Origin: Polynucleobacter sp. 78F-HAINBA
Lineage (GTDB): Bacteria; Pseudomonadota; Gammaproteobacteria; Burkholderiales; Burkholderiaceae
Assembly: GCF_018882325.1 (NCBI RefSeq)
Contig: NZ_JACVOQ010000014.1
Span: forward strand, 1-39,822
Direction: 5' to 3'
DNA length: 39,822 nucleotides
In this document: positions 1 through 11,267 of the stretch, one piece after another
Position numbering within the stretch: position 1 is the stretch's first letter
Layout: each line of letters begins with the position of its first letter
Notes under the pieces: model-generated
Told to the model about the DNA's origin: nothing
The model's database searches: none
Seen by the model: the letters and a program-made list of their open reading frames with translations, nothing else
Made by a program: the position numbers and the translations under genes

Positions 1-96
1 GAATACATCCATTACTACAACCATGATCGGATCAAACAAAAACTAAAGGGATTAAGTCCGGTGCAATACCGAACTCAATCCCTCGTGCTAACCTAA
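1..96 (+). CDS. IS3-family transposase OrfB, C-terminal fragment
   Basis: The frame open from base 1 encodes 31 residues ending in TAA at 94-96. It contains [18 protein letters not shown], the typical C-terminal end of IS3-family (IS150-type) integrase-core transposases, which carry out the DDE cut-and-paste/circle reaction. The catalytic residues lie off the left edge, so this is a fragment because of the window boundary, not necessarily a broken gene. It reads toward the terminal inverted repeat at 103-127. The fragment at 39752 is the start of OrfA of the same kind of element in the same orientation. Confidence 0.85.
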   Translation, partial: EYIHYYNHDRIKQKLKGLSPVQYRTQSLVLT

Positions 97-102
97 TTAA
101 AT

Positions 103-127
103 TGTCCAACTACTAGGGGTCAGTTCA
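103..127 (+). repeat. IS right terminal inverted repeat
   Basis: The reverse complement begins TGAACTGACCC and ends TTGGACA. It matches the left-end repeat at 39699-39723 at 21 of 25 positions, with the differences confined to the middle. It lies 6 bases beyond the transposase stop, as expected for an IS3-family right end. The element ends 39 bases short of the 3' end of fdx, so isc transcription runs into the IS antisense to the transposase. Confidence 0.8.
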
Positions 128-166
128 CATGGGGTGGCTTTTTCTTTATCTGTATCTTGAAAGCAA

Positions 167-505
167 TTAGTGATTTTCTTTTGCGTGATTGATTGAGTAT
201 TTCGGAATCTCAATCACTAAGTCTTCGCGGGCAACAATCGCCTGACAAGATAAACGGGACTGAGGGTTGAGTCCCCATGCACGATCCAATAAATCCTCTT
301 CATTCTCATCAGGCTCATTGAGGCTCTGATAACCCTCTTTCACAATGACGTGACAGGTAGTGCAAGCACAAACCATATCGCAGGCATGCTCAATCGGAAT
401 ATTATTTTCTAGCAGCGCTTCACAAATAGAAGTGCCGGGCGTTACCTCAACTACAGCACCTTCGGGGCAGTATTCACTATGAGGGAGAACAACGATCTGA
501 GTCAT
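167..505 (-). CDS. fdx: ISC-type [2Fe-2S] ferredoxin
   Basis: An adrenodoxin-type ferredoxin of 112 residues that supplies electrons during Fe-S cluster assembly on IscU. The four cluster ligands are visible at C42, C48, C51 and C87, in the EHAC-x5-C-x2-C arrangement of bacterial ISC ferredoxins. C46 is an additional cysteine in the loop. It is the last gene of the isc operon, 18 bases after hscA, which is its usual place. Length is normal for the family. Only 39 bases separate its stop from the IS inverted repeat, so any native terminator has probably been displaced or lies beyond the IS. Confidence 0.95.
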   Translation of the reverse strand: MTQIVVLPHSEYCPEGAVVEVTPGTSICEALLENNIPIEHACDMVCACTTCHVIVKEGYQSLNEPDENEEDLLDRAWGLNPQSRLSCQAIVAREDLVIEIPKYSINHAKENH

Positions 506-523
506 CTTGGTAATTTTCTTTTA

Positions 524-2389
524 TTAAATTTCTGCAACATTCTTGCCAGCCAAGGCCTTCTGAATGCTGGCGTTCATACGCTTCTGAGCAAACTCATCGG
601 TAGCCTTGGCAGCATGATCCACCGCTTTTCGTAAGACAGCGCTATCGGTTTCTTCTGTAAGAATCTTTTGCAAAGTAGCCATCTCCAGATCAACAACTAC
701 TTGTTCCTCAGCATTCAACAAGCCACGATCAGAATCCAATGCGGTTTGCACAGCATCCAATAATCGCTGCGCATTTACCTGCTCTTCACGCAAAGATCTA
801 GCTAAGAGATCCACTTTCGCAGAGGCAAAGCCGTCTTGCAGCATGCGGGCAATCTCAGCATCAGTCAGGCCATACGATGGCTTGATATCAATCGAGGCCT
901 GTACGCCCGAACCCTGCTCTGTTGCGCTAACTGAAAGTAGGCCGTCCGCATCCACCTGGAATGTCACCCGAATACGGGCAGCACCAGCAGCCATTGGTGG
1001 AATACCACGCAACTCAAACTTGCCTAGTGAACGGCAATCTTGGGCTAACTCACGCTCACCCTGCACTACCTGAATTGCTAATGCTGTTTGACCATCTTTG
1101 AAGGTCGTGAAATCTTGTGCTCGGGCAACCGGAATCGGTGTATTACGCGGAATAATTTTTTCTACCAAGCCGCCCATGGTTTCAATACCAAGGGAAAGCG
1201 GAATGACATCCAATAGAAGCCACTCATCGTCTTTGCTTTGATTGCCGGCTAGCAGGTCTGCCTGCATGGCAGCGCCTAAAGCAACCACTTGGTCCGGGTT
1301 GAGATTATTTAACGGTTTAGTACCGAAAAGTTCGCCAACCGCACGCTGTACATGAGGCATGCGGGTTGCTCCGCCCACCATCACCACGCCTTTGACTTCA
1401 TCCGCCTTGAGGCCCGCATCACGTAATGCTTTTTTAACTGCTGTTAGTGTTTTGCTAATGAGGTTCTGAGTAATCTCAAAGAACTGGGCCTGGCTGATGC
1501 CGACATTCACTACAGTGCCATCGGTGAGTGTTTCATGAACACGGGCCAATGGGTTGTGACTCAATTGTTCTTTTGCATGTTTGCAGGAGAGCAATAACTT
1601 ACGATGATCCTGAATCGAGAGTGGTGGAAGTTTGGCTTGTTCGATCACCCAGCAATAGAGGCGATGATCAAAGTCATCACCACCTAGAGCGGAATCACCG
1701 CCAGTAGAAAGCACTTCAAATATTCCCCTGCTCATACGCAGAATGGAGATATCAAAAGTGCCACCACCCAAGTCATAAACAGCATAGATACCTTCAGAGG
1801 CATTATCTAAGCCATAAGCAATCGCAGCAGCGGTAGGCTCATTGAGTAAACGCAAAACCTCTATACCGGCTAACTTAGCAGCATCTTTAGTAGCTTGACG
1901 TTGAGCATCATCAAAATAAGCAGGCACCGTAATCACTGCGCCAACGATGTCATCATTTACAGAGTCTTCGGCCAACTGACGTAAGCGCGCCAGAATTTCA
2001 GCAGAGACTTCAATGGGACTCTTATCGCCAGCCACGGTTCTTAACTTCAACATGCCAGGCTCATCGACAAAGTCGTAAGGGGTGCTCTCAATATTCTCTA
2101 CATCAACAATGCCGCGACCCATAAAACGCTTTACAGAAACAATCGTATTCTTAGGATCAGAGACAATGCTTTCAATAGCTTCAAAGCCAGCTTGCGTTCT
2201 GCCATTCGGCAAGTAACGCACCACTGATGGAAGCAGCTCTCGCCCTTCGGAATCTGGCAGGACCTTAGGTAAAGCATCTCGCACAATCGCCACTAAGGAA
2301 TTGGTGGTGCCTAGATCGATACCCACCGCAATCCGACGTTGATGCGGAGCGAGTGATTTACCGGGTTCGGAGATTTGTAATAAGGCCAT
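524..2389 (-). CDS. hscA: Fe-S assembly Hsp70 chaperone HscA
   Basis: A specialised Hsp70 of 621 residues that, with HscB, releases clusters from IscU. The nucleotide-binding domain covers about residues 18-390. It includes the phosphate-1 motif GIDLGTTNS at about 23-31, the YDLGGGTFD phosphate-2 motif and the adenosine motif VGGATRMP. A substrate-binding domain and helical lid follow. Length matches HscA (about 616-620) and is shorter than DnaK, and there is no acidic DnaK-type tail. It sits between hscB (18 bases upstream) and fdx. Its client site, LPPVK, is present in the IscU encoded in the same operon. Confidence 0.95.
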   Translation of the reverse strand: MALLQISEPGKSLAPHQRRIAVGIDLGTTNSLVAIVRDALPKVLPDSEGRELLPSVVRYLPNGRTQAGFEAIESIVSDPKNTIVSVKRFMGRGIVDVENIESTPYDFVDEPGMLKLRTVAGDKSPIEVSAEILARLRQLAEDSVNDDIVGAVITVPAYFDDAQRQATKDAAKLAGIEVLRLLNEPTAAAIAYGLDNASEGIYAVYDLGGGTFDISILRMSRGIFEVLSTGGDSALGGDDFDHRLYCWVIEQAKLPPLSIQDHRKLLLSCKHAKEQLSHNPLARVHETLTDGTVVNVGISQAQFFEITQNLISKTLTAVKKALRDAGLKADEVKGVVMVGGATRMPHVQRAVGELFGTKPLNNLNPDQVVALGAAMQADLLAGNQSKDDEWLLLDVIPLSLGIETMGGLVEKIIPRNTPIPVARAQDFTTFKDGQTALAIQVVQGERELAQDCRSLGKFELRGIPPMAAGAARIRVTFQVDADGLLSVSATEQGSGVQASIDIKPSYGLTDAEIARMLQDGFASAKVDLLARSLREEQVNAQRLLDAVQTALDSDRGLLNAEEQVVVDLEMATLQKILTEETDSAVLRKAVDHAAKATDEFAQKRMNASIQKALAGKNVAEI

Positions 2390-2407
2390 GGGGACTAGAG
2401 TTTAAAG

Positions 2408-2947
2408 CTATACCAAGGCTGAGATAGCATCATCTAGCTCGAGCGCAAACTTATCTATAAATAGAAGGCCTCTGAGCAACTCAGCAGCACGCTCGTAGTT
2501 CTTGGCGCCATCGATAGCTTGAGTAATCTCCACCAAGGTCTCGCGCTTGGATTGATCGACCTCTTCGGCCAAAGCTTCCAGAGCCCCAAGGTCCTCGTCT
2601 TGATCCTCAAGACTCTCACGCCATTCCATTTGTTTCATCAGAAAAGCAGCCGGCATAGCGGTATTGGTTTCTAGGCGAGCATCCACGCCATGAAGCTGGC
2701 AAAGATAAAGGCCGCGCTGAATGGGATTCTTGAGGGTTTGAAAAGCGGTATTAGCTAATGTTGCCATTTGCATGGCTAGTCGCTGCTCAGTATCACTTCC
2801 ACGAGCATGGCGGTCTGGATGTACTTCTTTTTGAATCGCTAGATATGCCTGATCCAATGCAGACAAATCAAGATTGAATTTCTGCTCTAAACCGAAGAAA
2901 CGAAAGTAATCGTCAGACGCGGAAGGATTCACCACAACCACACTCAT
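2408..2947 (-). CDS. hscB: Fe-S assembly J-domain co-chaperone HscB
   Basis: A DnaJ-type co-chaperone of 179 residues that stimulates HscA ATPase activity and delivers IscU. The N-terminal J domain has the HPD triad at residues 43-45, and the C-terminal half is the helical IscU-binding domain. The ATG chosen lies inside the end of iscA, giving a 35-base overlap. The J domain needs the preceding DDYFRFFGL segment, which leaves no room for a later start, so translation is probably coupled to iscA. The ribosome site before this ATG is weak, which fits coupling. Confidence 0.93.
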   Translation of the reverse strand: MSVVVVNPSASDDYFRFFGLEQKFNLDLSALDQAYLAIQKEVHPDRHARGSDTEQRLAMQMATLANTAFQTLKNPIQRGLYLCQLHGVDARLETNTAMPAAFLMKQMEWRESLEDQDEDLGALEALAEEVDQSKRETLVEITQAIDGAKNYERAAELLRGLLFIDKFALELDDAISALV

Positions 2948-3236
2948 CTTTTACATTCGGATTCTGGAATTTAAAGCCTTCGTTTAGGCCTTCACGAACA
3001 AAATCTAATTCGGTGCCATCTAAATAAGCCAAGCTCTTCGGATCAACAAAGATCGTAATGCCGTTAGATTCAAACTGCGTATCTTCGGGAGCAGCTTCAT
3101 CTACATACTCCAGTTGATAGGCCAAGCCAGAGCAACCAGTCGTACGGACGCCTAGGCGCAAGCCGCAACCTTTTCCACGCTTATCTAAATTGCGCTGAAC
3201 GTGTTTTGCCGCTTTGTCAGTTAAGGTAATTGCCAT
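2913..3236 (-). CDS. iscA: Fe-S assembly A-type carrier IscA
   Basis: An A-type carrier of 107 residues that binds iron or a cluster and passes it to target proteins. The three conserved ligands are C35, C99 and C101 (the last two in ECGCG near the C-terminus). The frame stays open another 24 codons upstream, but the ATG at 3236 is chosen because AAAGAGG precedes it at proper spacing and homologous proteins begin at MAITL. It starts 19 bases after iscU and overlaps hscB by 35 bases. Confidence 0.94.
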   Translation of the reverse strand: MAITLTDKAAKHVQRNLDKRGKGCGLRLGVRTTGCSGLAYQLEYVDEAAPEDTQFESNGITIFVDPKSLAYLDGTELDFVREGLNEGFKFQNPNVKDECGCGESFRV

Positions 3237-3255
3237 GATGAAAGCCTCTTTATCT

Positions 3256-3642
3256 TTACTTGACGGGGTGCTTTTCTTTGTAATCAGCCACTGCCGCCTT
3301 AATGGCATCTTCCGCCAAAATTGAGCAGTGAATTTTTACAGGTGGCAAAGCCAACTCTTCGGCAATTAAAGAGTTCTTAATCTCTAGAGCTTGATCTAAG
3401 GTTTTACCTTTAACCCACTCAGTTACCAAAGAAGATGAAGCAATTGCAGAACCGCAACCATAGGTCTTGAACTTCGCATCTTCAATCACACCCTGATCAT
3501 TTACACGGATTTGTAATTTCATCACGTCGCCGCATGCAGGCGCGCCAACCATACCAGTACCTACCTGGTCATCACCCTTTTCAAAAGAGCCCACGTTGCG
3601 GGGGTTTTCATAATGATCGATTACTTTGTCGCTATATGCCAT
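3256..3642 (-). CDS. iscU: Fe-S cluster scaffold IscU
   Basis: The scaffold protein on which IscS-derived sulfur and iron are assembled into a [2Fe-2S] cluster. All key residues are visible in the 128 residues: cluster ligands C37, C63 and C106, D39 which modulates cluster lability, H105, and the HscA-recognition motif LPPVK at 99-103. Length is standard. It lies 30 bases downstream of iscS and 19 bases before iscA. Confidence 0.96.
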   Translation of the reverse strand: MAYSDKVIDHYENPRNVGSFEKGDDQVGTGMVGAPACGDVMKLQIRVNDQGVIEDAKFKTYGCGSAIASSSLVTEWVKGKTLDQALEIKNSLIAEELALPPVKIHCSILAEDAIKAAVADYKEKHPVK

Positions 3643-3672
3643 GATATTTCCTCGTTATTTCTTTTATCTTGT

Positions 3673-4932
3673 TTAGTGCGCTGCCCACTGGATGGTACTG
3701 AGATCAATACCATCTTTAAACATTTCCCAAAGTGGTGAGAGTTCGCGCAACTTCGCAATCTTCTCTTTCACCAACTGGATTGTGAAATCCACCTCTTGCT
3801 CGGTTGTAAAGCGACCCAAGGTAAAACGAATTGAGCTGTGTGCCAATTCATCATTGCGACCTAGTGCGCGCAGTACATAGGATGGCTCTAAGGATGCAGA
3901 AGTACATGCAGAACCAGAAGAGATTGCCAAATCTTTCAATGCCATCAACATGGACTCACCTTCAACATAGTTAAAGCTGATATTGAGGTTATGTGGGACA
4001 CGGTGATCCATGTCACCATTCACATAAACCTCTTCAATATCTTTCAGGCCAGTCAACAATCGATCGCGCAATGCACGAATGCGAGCATTCTCTTCAACCA
4101 TTTCAACACGGGCAATGCGGAAAGCTTCACCCATACCAACGATTTGGTGAACAGCCAATGTTCCAGAACGCATACCGCGCTCATGACCACCACCATGAAT
4201 TTGTGCCTCAATACGGATGCGGGGCTTACGACGGACAAACAAAGCGCCGATACCTTTTGGACCATAAGTCTTGTGAGCAGAAAAACTCATTAAATCGACT
4301 TTGATCTTCTCTAAGTCGATTTCTACTTTGCCAGTAGCTTGCGCTGCATCCACATGGAAAATTACGCCACGGGAGCGGCACAATTCGCCAATACGGGGAA
4401 TATCTTGCACAACGCCAATTTCATTATTTACATACATAACTGATGCCAAGATCGTGCCAGGCTTCATTGCTGCTTCAAGCTGAGCAAAATCAATCAAGCC
4501 ATCAGGTAATACGTCTAAGTAAGTGACTTCGTAACCTTCGCGCTCAAGCTCGCGACATGTATCTAAAGTTGCCTTGTGCTCAGTCTTTACGGTAATGATG
4601 TGATTACCGCGATCTTTATAAAAGTGGGCAGCACCTTTAAGTGCCAAATTAATACTTTCAGTTGCGCCACTAGTAAATACGATCTCTCTTGGATCTGCAT
4701 GAACCAACTGGGCTACTTCTGAACGCGCCCACTCAACCGCCTCTTCTGCAGCCCAACCATAGGCATGGCTTCGAGATGCCGCATTACCAAACTGCTCACG
4801 CAAGTAAGGCAACATCTTATCCACTACACGTGGATCAATCGGCGTGGTAGCCGAGTAATCCATGTACACCGGGAAGTGCTTAGGACTAAACATCGGTATC
4901 GGCTGTTGAGGAATGTCTTGTGGTGCGTTCAT
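3673..4932 (-). CDS. iscS: Cysteine desulfurase IscS
   Basis: A PLP-dependent class V aminotransferase-fold enzyme that converts L-cysteine to alanine and passes persulfide sulfur to IscU and other acceptors such as tRNA thiolation enzymes. The PLP lysine is K221 in [12 protein letters not shown]. The persulfide-forming cysteine is C343 in [14 protein letters not shown], the long-loop group I arrangement. At 419 residues it is about 15 longer than the E. coli enzyme because of an N-terminal proline-rich extension before the conserved MDYSATTP. It lies 38 bases after iscR. Confidence 0.96.
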   Translation of the reverse strand: MNAPQDIPQQPIPMFSPKHFPVYMDYSATTPIDPRVVDKMLPYLREQFGNAASRSHAYGWAAEEAVEWARSEVAQLVHADPREIVFTSGATESINLALKGAAHFYKDRGNHIITVKTEHKATLDTCRELEREGYEVTYLDVLPDGLIDFAQLEAAMKPGTILASVMYVNNEIGVVQDIPRIGELCRSRGVIFHVDAAQATGKVEIDLEKIKVDLMSFSAHKTYGPKGIGALFVRRKPRIRIEAQIHGGGHERGMRSGTLAVHQIVGMGEAFRIARVEMVEENARIRALRDRLLTGLKDIEEVYVNGDMDHRVPHNLNISFNYVEGESMLMALKDLAISSGSACTSASLEPSYVLRALGRNDELAHSSIRFTLGRFTTEQEVDFTIQLVKEKIAKLRELSPLWEMFKDGIDLSTIQWAAH

Positions 4933-4970
4933 TTTTTACTTATCGATTAATGGACTAAGAAGTTAATCTC

Positions 4971-5540
4971 TTAACTTTGCTGAGCCAGGTTAAAAACAGA
5001 ATTCACGAGAGGTCGCTTTGGAGCGGCCTCTTTTGCTGCTGCAACTGCAGTTGCCGGCTTTTCTGCCTTGGCACTTTCAGTCTTGATTTTCTTGGGGCGC
5101 AAATCGTGCAATACGATTCCACGTCCAGATTGCTGTTGCACTAAGTCGCGCAATGACACGGAACTCAGGTACTCCACCATCTTGGCATTCAGGTTTGACC
5201 ACAGATCATGGGTCATGCAACGACCATGGCTTTCTTCATCGCTATGGCAATTGCCCTTGCCACCACATTGGGTTGCGTCTAAAGGCTCATCCACAGCCAC
5301 AATGATGTCGGCCACACTAATTTCTTCTGACTTGCGGGCTAGGGTGTAACCACCGCCAGGACCACGAGTGCTCTCAACAATGTTGAAACGGCGTAATTTG
5401 CCGAACAACTGCTCTAAGTAAGACAGGGAAATCTTCTGTCTTTGGCTAATTCCGGCCAAAGTTACAGGCCCGTGCGTTTCACGCAGGGCTAAATCGATCA
5501 TTGCGGTTACTGCAAAACGGCCTTTGGTTGTAAGTCTCAT
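4971..5540 (-). CDS. iscR: Fe-S-sensing Rrf2 regulator IscR
   Basis: An Rrf2-family winged-helix regulator of 189 residues that normally binds a [2Fe-2S] cluster and represses the isc operon when cluster supply is adequate. The N-terminal helix-turn-helix is clear, with MRLTTKGRFAV at the start and GPGGGY in the wing. Putative ligands are C92, C98, C108 and H111. The second to third cysteine spacing is nine residues rather than the five of E. coli IscR (C98 and C104). A C-terminal extension rich in A and K (about 145-180) is variable in the family. A predicted type 1 IscR site lies 51-75 bases upstream of the start. Confidence 0.93.
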   Translation of the reverse strand: MRLTTKGRFAVTAMIDLALRETHGPVTLAGISQRQKISLSYLEQLFGKLRRFNIVESTRGPGGGYTLARKSEEISVADIIVAVDEPLDATQCGGKGNCHSDEESHGRCMTHDLWSNLNAKMVEYLSSVSLRDLVQQQSGRGIVLHDLRPKKIKTESAKAEKPATAVAAAKEAAPKRPLVNSVFNLAQQS

Positions 5541-5590
5541 ATGTCACCTTGGTAATGGATTGTTATGGACAGCTAACAGTCGGGCGGGTA

Positions 5591-5615
5591 ATACCCGACC
5601 ATTCCGCTCAACTTT
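5591..5615 (-). promoter_or_regulatory. Predicted type 1 IscR binding site upstream of iscR
   Basis: Read on the minus strand, this 25-base segment ends GGTCGGGTAT and begins AAAGTTGAGC. Scored by hand against the E. coli type 1 consensus (ATASYYGACTRWWWYAGTCRRSTAT) it matches 20 of 25 positions, and the distal half-site is almost perfect. Its position just upstream of iscR is where autoregulation by holo-IscR would act. Assignment is by pattern only. Confidence 0.55.
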
Positions 5616-5654
5616 ACCATATACCCCACTAATCTGCTCAGGATTAAAACAGCC

Positions 5655-7808
<2,154 letters not shown>

Positions 7809-7903
7809 TTCACCTGTGACTTTTAGTTCACAGCGAATTTTGTACAAACAATGATTTTGCCGTTTTTATTTAGAAATAGTTGAATCTAGACTCAAAAACA
7901 GCC

Positions 7904-7960
7904 ATTTAACGCAAATTTAACTGAATTTAACGTCAATTAACCCTGAAATACCTCATTAAC
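7904..7960 (+). repeat. Helically phased ATTTAAC direct repeats
   Basis: Five copies of ATTTAAC or ATTAAC occur at 7904-7910, 7915-7921, 7925-7931, 7936-7941 and 7955-7960. Their ends are spaced 11, 10, 10 and 19 bases apart, close to one or two helical turns. They occupy the divergent promoter region between uvrB and the aminotransferase gene and end 19 bases before its ATG. This could be an array of sites on one DNA face, or phased AT tracts that bend DNA. No regulator is identified. Confidence 0.5.
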
Positions 7961-7979
7961 CACCCTTTTCGACCCTCAA

Positions 7980-9179
7980 ATGAACCTTTTTACCTCAGTC
8001 CAACTAGCCCCTAAAGACCCTATTTTTGGCCTCACAGAAGCCTATGTCGCCGATCAACGTGCAGACAAGGTCAATTTAGGTGTTGGCGTGTACTACACCG
8101 ATGAAGGCAAGGTACCTCTTTTGAAAGCGGTCATTAAAGCTGAGGAAGCAATTGTTGCAAAGCACTCTCCTCGCAGCTACATTCCAATTGAAGGTCCAAA
8201 CCCGTACAACAGCGCAGTACAGAACCTATTGTTCGGCGCTGATTCTTCCTTGATTAAAGATGGTCGTGTTGTTACTGCTGAGTGCCTTGGTGGAACTGGT
8301 GCCTTGCGTGTTGGCGCAGACTTTATCAAGCGCCTCAATTTAAATGCGCCTTGCGCAATTAGCAACCCAACTTGGGAAAACCACCGCGGGATTTTTGAAT
8401 CCGCTGGATTTGAAGTAGTTGAGTACACCTACTTCGACGGCAAAACACGTGGCGTTGATTTTGATGGCATGGTGAAGTCTTTAGAGTCTTTCCCTAAGTT
8501 CACTACCGTTCTTCTCCACGCTTGTTGTCATAACCCAACCGGTGCCGACATTACTGAGGCGCAATGGCGTCAAGTGATTGATATCTGCAAAGCAAAGCAA
8601 CTCATTCCATTTTTAGATATGGCCTACCAAGGCTTTGCCGCCGGTATTGAGCAAGATGGCATTGCAGTGCGCTTGTTTGCTGAATCTGGAATGTCTTTCT
8701 TTGTATCTAGCTCCTTCTCCAAATCATTCTCACTCTATGGTGAGCGTGTTGGCGCCCTGTCTATCGTGACTCAAAGCAAAGATGAATCTACTCGCGTGCT
8801 ATCTCAATTGAAGCGTGTGATTCGTACAAACTATTCCAACCCTCCAACTCATGGAGCTGCGATTGCAGCTGCTGTTCTGAATTCACCAGAACTCAGAAAG
8901 CTTTGGGAAGATGAATTAGCCGAGATGCGTGATCGCATTAAAGCAATGCGTCAAGGACTCGTACAAAAACTCGCTGCTGCTGGTGTAAAGCAAGACTTTG
9001 CTTTTATCGAAGCGCAGCGCGGTATGTTCTCTTACTCAGGTTTAAGTGCTGAGCAAGTAGAGCGTTTACAAAAGGAAGATGGCATTTATGCCCTCTCCAC
9101 TGGTCGTATTTGCGTGGCGGCTCTCAATACTAAAAATATTGATAAGGTAGCTCAAGCAATAGCCCGTGTATTGGCGTAA
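7980..9179 (+). CDS. Class I aromatic/aspartate aminotransferase
   Basis: A PLP-dependent aminotransferase of fold type I, subgroup I-alpha (AspC/TyrB type), 399 residues. It transfers amino groups between 2-oxoglutarate and aspartate or aromatic amino acids. The PLP-binding lysine is K248 in SSSFSKSFSLYGERVG; N185 in HNPTG, D213 and Y216 are the other expected cofactor contacts, and R256 binds phosphate. The C-terminal STGRICVAALN holds the substrate carboxylate arginine. Sequence alone does not separate AspC from TyrB specificity. The ATG has no recognisable Shine-Dalgarno and is preceded by the phased repeats at 7904-7960. Confidence 0.9.
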   Translation: MNLFTSVQLAPKDPIFGLTEAYVADQRADKVNLGVGVYYTDEGKVPLLKAVIKAEEAIVAKHSPRSYIPIEGPNPYNSAVQNLLFGADSSLIKDGRVVTAECLGGTGALRVGADFIKRLNLNAPCAISNPTWENHRGIFESAGFEVVEYTYFDGKTRGVDFDGMVKSLESFPKFTTVLLHACCHNPTGADITEAQWRQVIDICKAKQLIPFLDMAYQGFAAGIEQDGIAVRLFAESGMSFFVSSSFSKSFSLYGERVGALSIVTQSKDESTRVLSQLKRVIRTNYSNPPTHGAAIAAAVLNSPELRKLWEDELAEMRDRIKAMRQGLVQKLAAAGVKQDFAFIEAQRGMFSYSGLSAEQVERLQKEDGIYALSTGRICVAALNTKNIDKVAQAIARVLA

Positions 9180-9221
9180 AAACCCACAATAAACGGTTAC
9201 ACTGCATTATCAGGAGGCAAC

Positions 9222-10520
9222 ATGCTATATCAGTTACATGAATTTCAAAAAGCCTTACTTCAACCAATGAGCTCATGGGCTCGCGCTGCTTCTGAAGCTT
9301 TCATTAATGCTTCAAATCCTGCGTCCAAGGTTCCGGGCTCCGAACGTTTAGCCGCAAGCTACGAACTCCTATATCGCCTAGGCAAAGACTATAAGAAGCC
9401 CGAGTTTGGTATTCGCTCTGTGCAAGCACATGGCAAAGAAGTGGCCATTCACGAGAGAGTCATTGTTGCCAAGCCATTTTGCAAACTCATCCGCTTCAAA
9501 CGCTTTTCTGATGATGTTGAAGTGGTTAAAAAATTAAAAGATGATCCAGCAGTATTGGTTGTTGCTCCTCTATCTGGACATCACTCAACATTGCTGCGTG
9601 ACACTGTGCGCACCCTCCTGCAAGATCACAAGGTTTACATTACCGACTGGGTTGATGCTCGCATTGTTCCTATTGCTGATGGCGATTTTGGCTTGGATGA
9701 CTATGTGCACTATGTGCAAGAATTCATTCGCACTATCGGCGCAGAAAATTTACATGTGATCTCTGTTTGCCAACCAACAGTTCCTACATTGGGTGCAATC
9801 TCCTTAATGGCCTCTGCTGGTGAAGCAACGCCTGCTTCTATGATCATGATGGGCGGCCCAATCGATGCGCGCAAATCACCAACTGCAGTAAATAACTTGG
9901 CTGATCAAAAGTCATATGACTGGTTTGAGAGCCATGTGGTTTACAAAGTGCCGCCAACCTATCCAGGCGCAGGCCGTAAGGTATACCCAGGCTTCTTGCA
10001 ACATACTGGCTTTATCGCCATGAATCCACAAAACCACTTACAGTCACATTGGGATTACTTCCAAAACTTAGTGCGTGGCGATGAGCAAGATGCTGAATCA
10101 CACATTCGCTTCTACGATGAGTACAACGCAGTTCTCGATATGGATGCGAAGTTTTATTTGGACACCATCAAGACTGTATTCCAAGACTACTCATTACCAA
10201 ATGGCACTTGGACAGTTGCAGGCGATCTAGTCAAGCCACAAGATATTAAGAAAACCGCTCTTCTGACTGTTGAAGGCGAGCTGGATGATATCTCTGGTAG
10301 CGGACAAACCCGATCAGCCCATGCATTGTGTGCAGGCATTCCTAAGGCCGACAAAGACCATTACGAAGTTGCGGGTGCCGGTCACTACGGCATCTTCTCT
10401 GGCCGCCGTTGGCGTGAGAAGGTATACCCAAAAATTAAATCGTTTATTCGTGAGCACCAAGGTGTTCAGAAAAAAACAAAAGCCAGACCCCCAAAACTGG
10501 GATCCAAGAAAGCTGCATAA
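9222..10520 (+). CDS. phaZ: Intracellular polyhydroxyalkanoate depolymerase
   Basis: An alpha/beta-hydrolase of 432 residues that degrades stored polyhydroxybutyrate granules in the cytoplasm. The nucleophile is a cysteine, C183, in SVCQPT. D355 and H388 complete the triad expected for Ralstonia-type PhaZa enzymes, whose catalytic residues have the same numbering. The C-terminus is lysine-rich. A strong AGGAGG ribosome site precedes the ATG. No other PHA gene (phaC, phasin) is in the window. A hairpin at 10528-10547 follows the stop. Confidence 0.92.
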   Translation: MLYQLHEFQKALLQPMSSWARAASEAFINASNPASKVPGSERLAASYELLYRLGKDYKKPEFGIRSVQAHGKEVAIHERVIVAKPFCKLIRFKRFSDDVEVVKKLKDDPAVLVVAPLSGHHSTLLRDTVRTLLQDHKVYITDWVDARIVPIADGDFGLDDYVHYVQEFIRTIGAENLHVISVCQPTVPTLGAISLMASAGEATPASMIMMGGPIDARKSPTAVNNLADQKSYDWFESHVVYKVPPTYPGAGRKVYPGFLQHTGFIAMNPQNHLQSHWDYFQNLVRGDEQDAESHIRFYDEYNAVLDMDAKFYLDTIKTVFQDYSLPNGTWTVAGDLVKPQDIKKTALLTVEGELDDISGSGQTRSAHALCAGIPKADKDHYEVAGAGHYGIFSGRRWREKVYPKIKSFIREHQGVQKKTKARPPKLGSKKAA

Positions 10521-10527
10521 ACCAGTG

Positions 10528-10557
10528 GCGCGACTTTCGGGTCGCGCTTCTAGTTTT
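10528..10557 (+). terminator. Probable intrinsic terminator after phaZ
   Basis: Stem GCGCGAC/GTCGCGC with a 6-base loop is followed by a mixed T-rich tail (TTCTAGTTTT). It starts 8 bases after the phaZ stop, and the next gene starts 18 bases beyond the tail. The tail is imperfect, so read-through into the ferredoxin gene is possible. Confidence 0.6.
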
Positions 10558-10574
10558 AGGGCGCCCAAATTGCA

Positions 10575-11267
10575 ATGAATATTCAGCAGACGAAAGAACT
10601 TGCTAATCGTCTCGAGGACATCCTGCCTCAAACCCAATGCACTAAATGCGGCTACCCAGACTGCAGGGCCTATGCAGAAGCAATGGCCACAGGCGAGGCT
10701 TTGCCTAACCGCTGCCCTCCTGGAGGCGTAGAGGGCATTCAAAGGCTCAGCGCCATCCTTGCACCCATCTTCCCTCAAGATGCTTTTGAACTGCATCCTC
10801 AGATTGACTCTGAATGCGGCAAGGAGCGCCCTAGGCCGGTAGCATTTATTGATCCCAAGACTTGCATTGGTTGCACCTTATGTATTCAGGCGTGCCCCGT
10901 AGACGCGATTGTGGGAGCCTCAAAACAAATGCACGTAGTCCTAAGTGATTGGTGCACGGGGTGCGATCTTTGCATACCACCCTGCCCCGTAGATTGCATC
11001 ACCATGATTGATGTCACCGATGAGAAAACTGGCTGGGATGCTTGGTCACCTGAATTAGCGCAACTCGCACGTACTCGATATGAAGCGCGTGATGTCCGAC
11101 TGGATCGCGAACAGCGTGACAATGATGAGAGACTGGCAAAGAAAGCTGCCGCTAAATTAGTAACAGTCAATGCGGAGAATCCAGATTCAGAAGAGGCTAT
11201 AAAAGAGCAAGAAAGGAAGCGAGCTATCATCGCAGCCGCAATTGCGAGAGCCCAGCAAAAGAAATGA
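10575..11267 (+). CDS. rsxB: RnfB/RsxB-like Fe-S electron transfer protein
   Basis: A soluble ferredoxin-type protein of 230 residues. An N-terminal four-cysteine 4Fe-4S module (C22, C25, C30, C47, CTKCGYPDC) is followed by two bacterial 4Fe-4S motifs, CIGCTLCIQACP and CTGCDLCIPPCP. This is the architecture of RnfB/RsxB without the N-terminal membrane anchor. A charged, alanine- and lysine-rich C-terminal tail follows. No other rnf/rsx gene is in the window. It overlaps nth by four bases, a pairing that recalls the E. coli rsx-nth operon and suggests electron delivery to Fe-S proteins. The true partner is unknown. Confidence 0.85.
   Translation: MNIQQTKELANRLEDILPQTQCTKCGYPDCRAYAEAMATGEALPNRCPPGGVEGIQRLSAILAPIFPQDAFELHPQIDSECGKERPRPVAFIDPKTCIGCTLCIQACPVDAIVGASKQMHVVLSDWCTGCDLCIPPCPVDCITMIDVTDEKTGWDAWSPELAQLARTRYEARDVRLDREQRDNDERLAKKAAAKLVTVNAENPDSEEAIKEQERKRAIIAAAIARAQQKK

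Noticed and set aside
7809..7979. LexA (SOS) box upstream of uvrB
   Set aside because: Searched for CTG-N10-CAG-type sites on both strands; only weak partial matches were seen.
10314..10796. A 160-codon minus-strand frame opposite phaZ and the ferredoxin gene
   Set aside because: It lies antisense to two well-supported genes and spans their terminator, with no recognisable domain.
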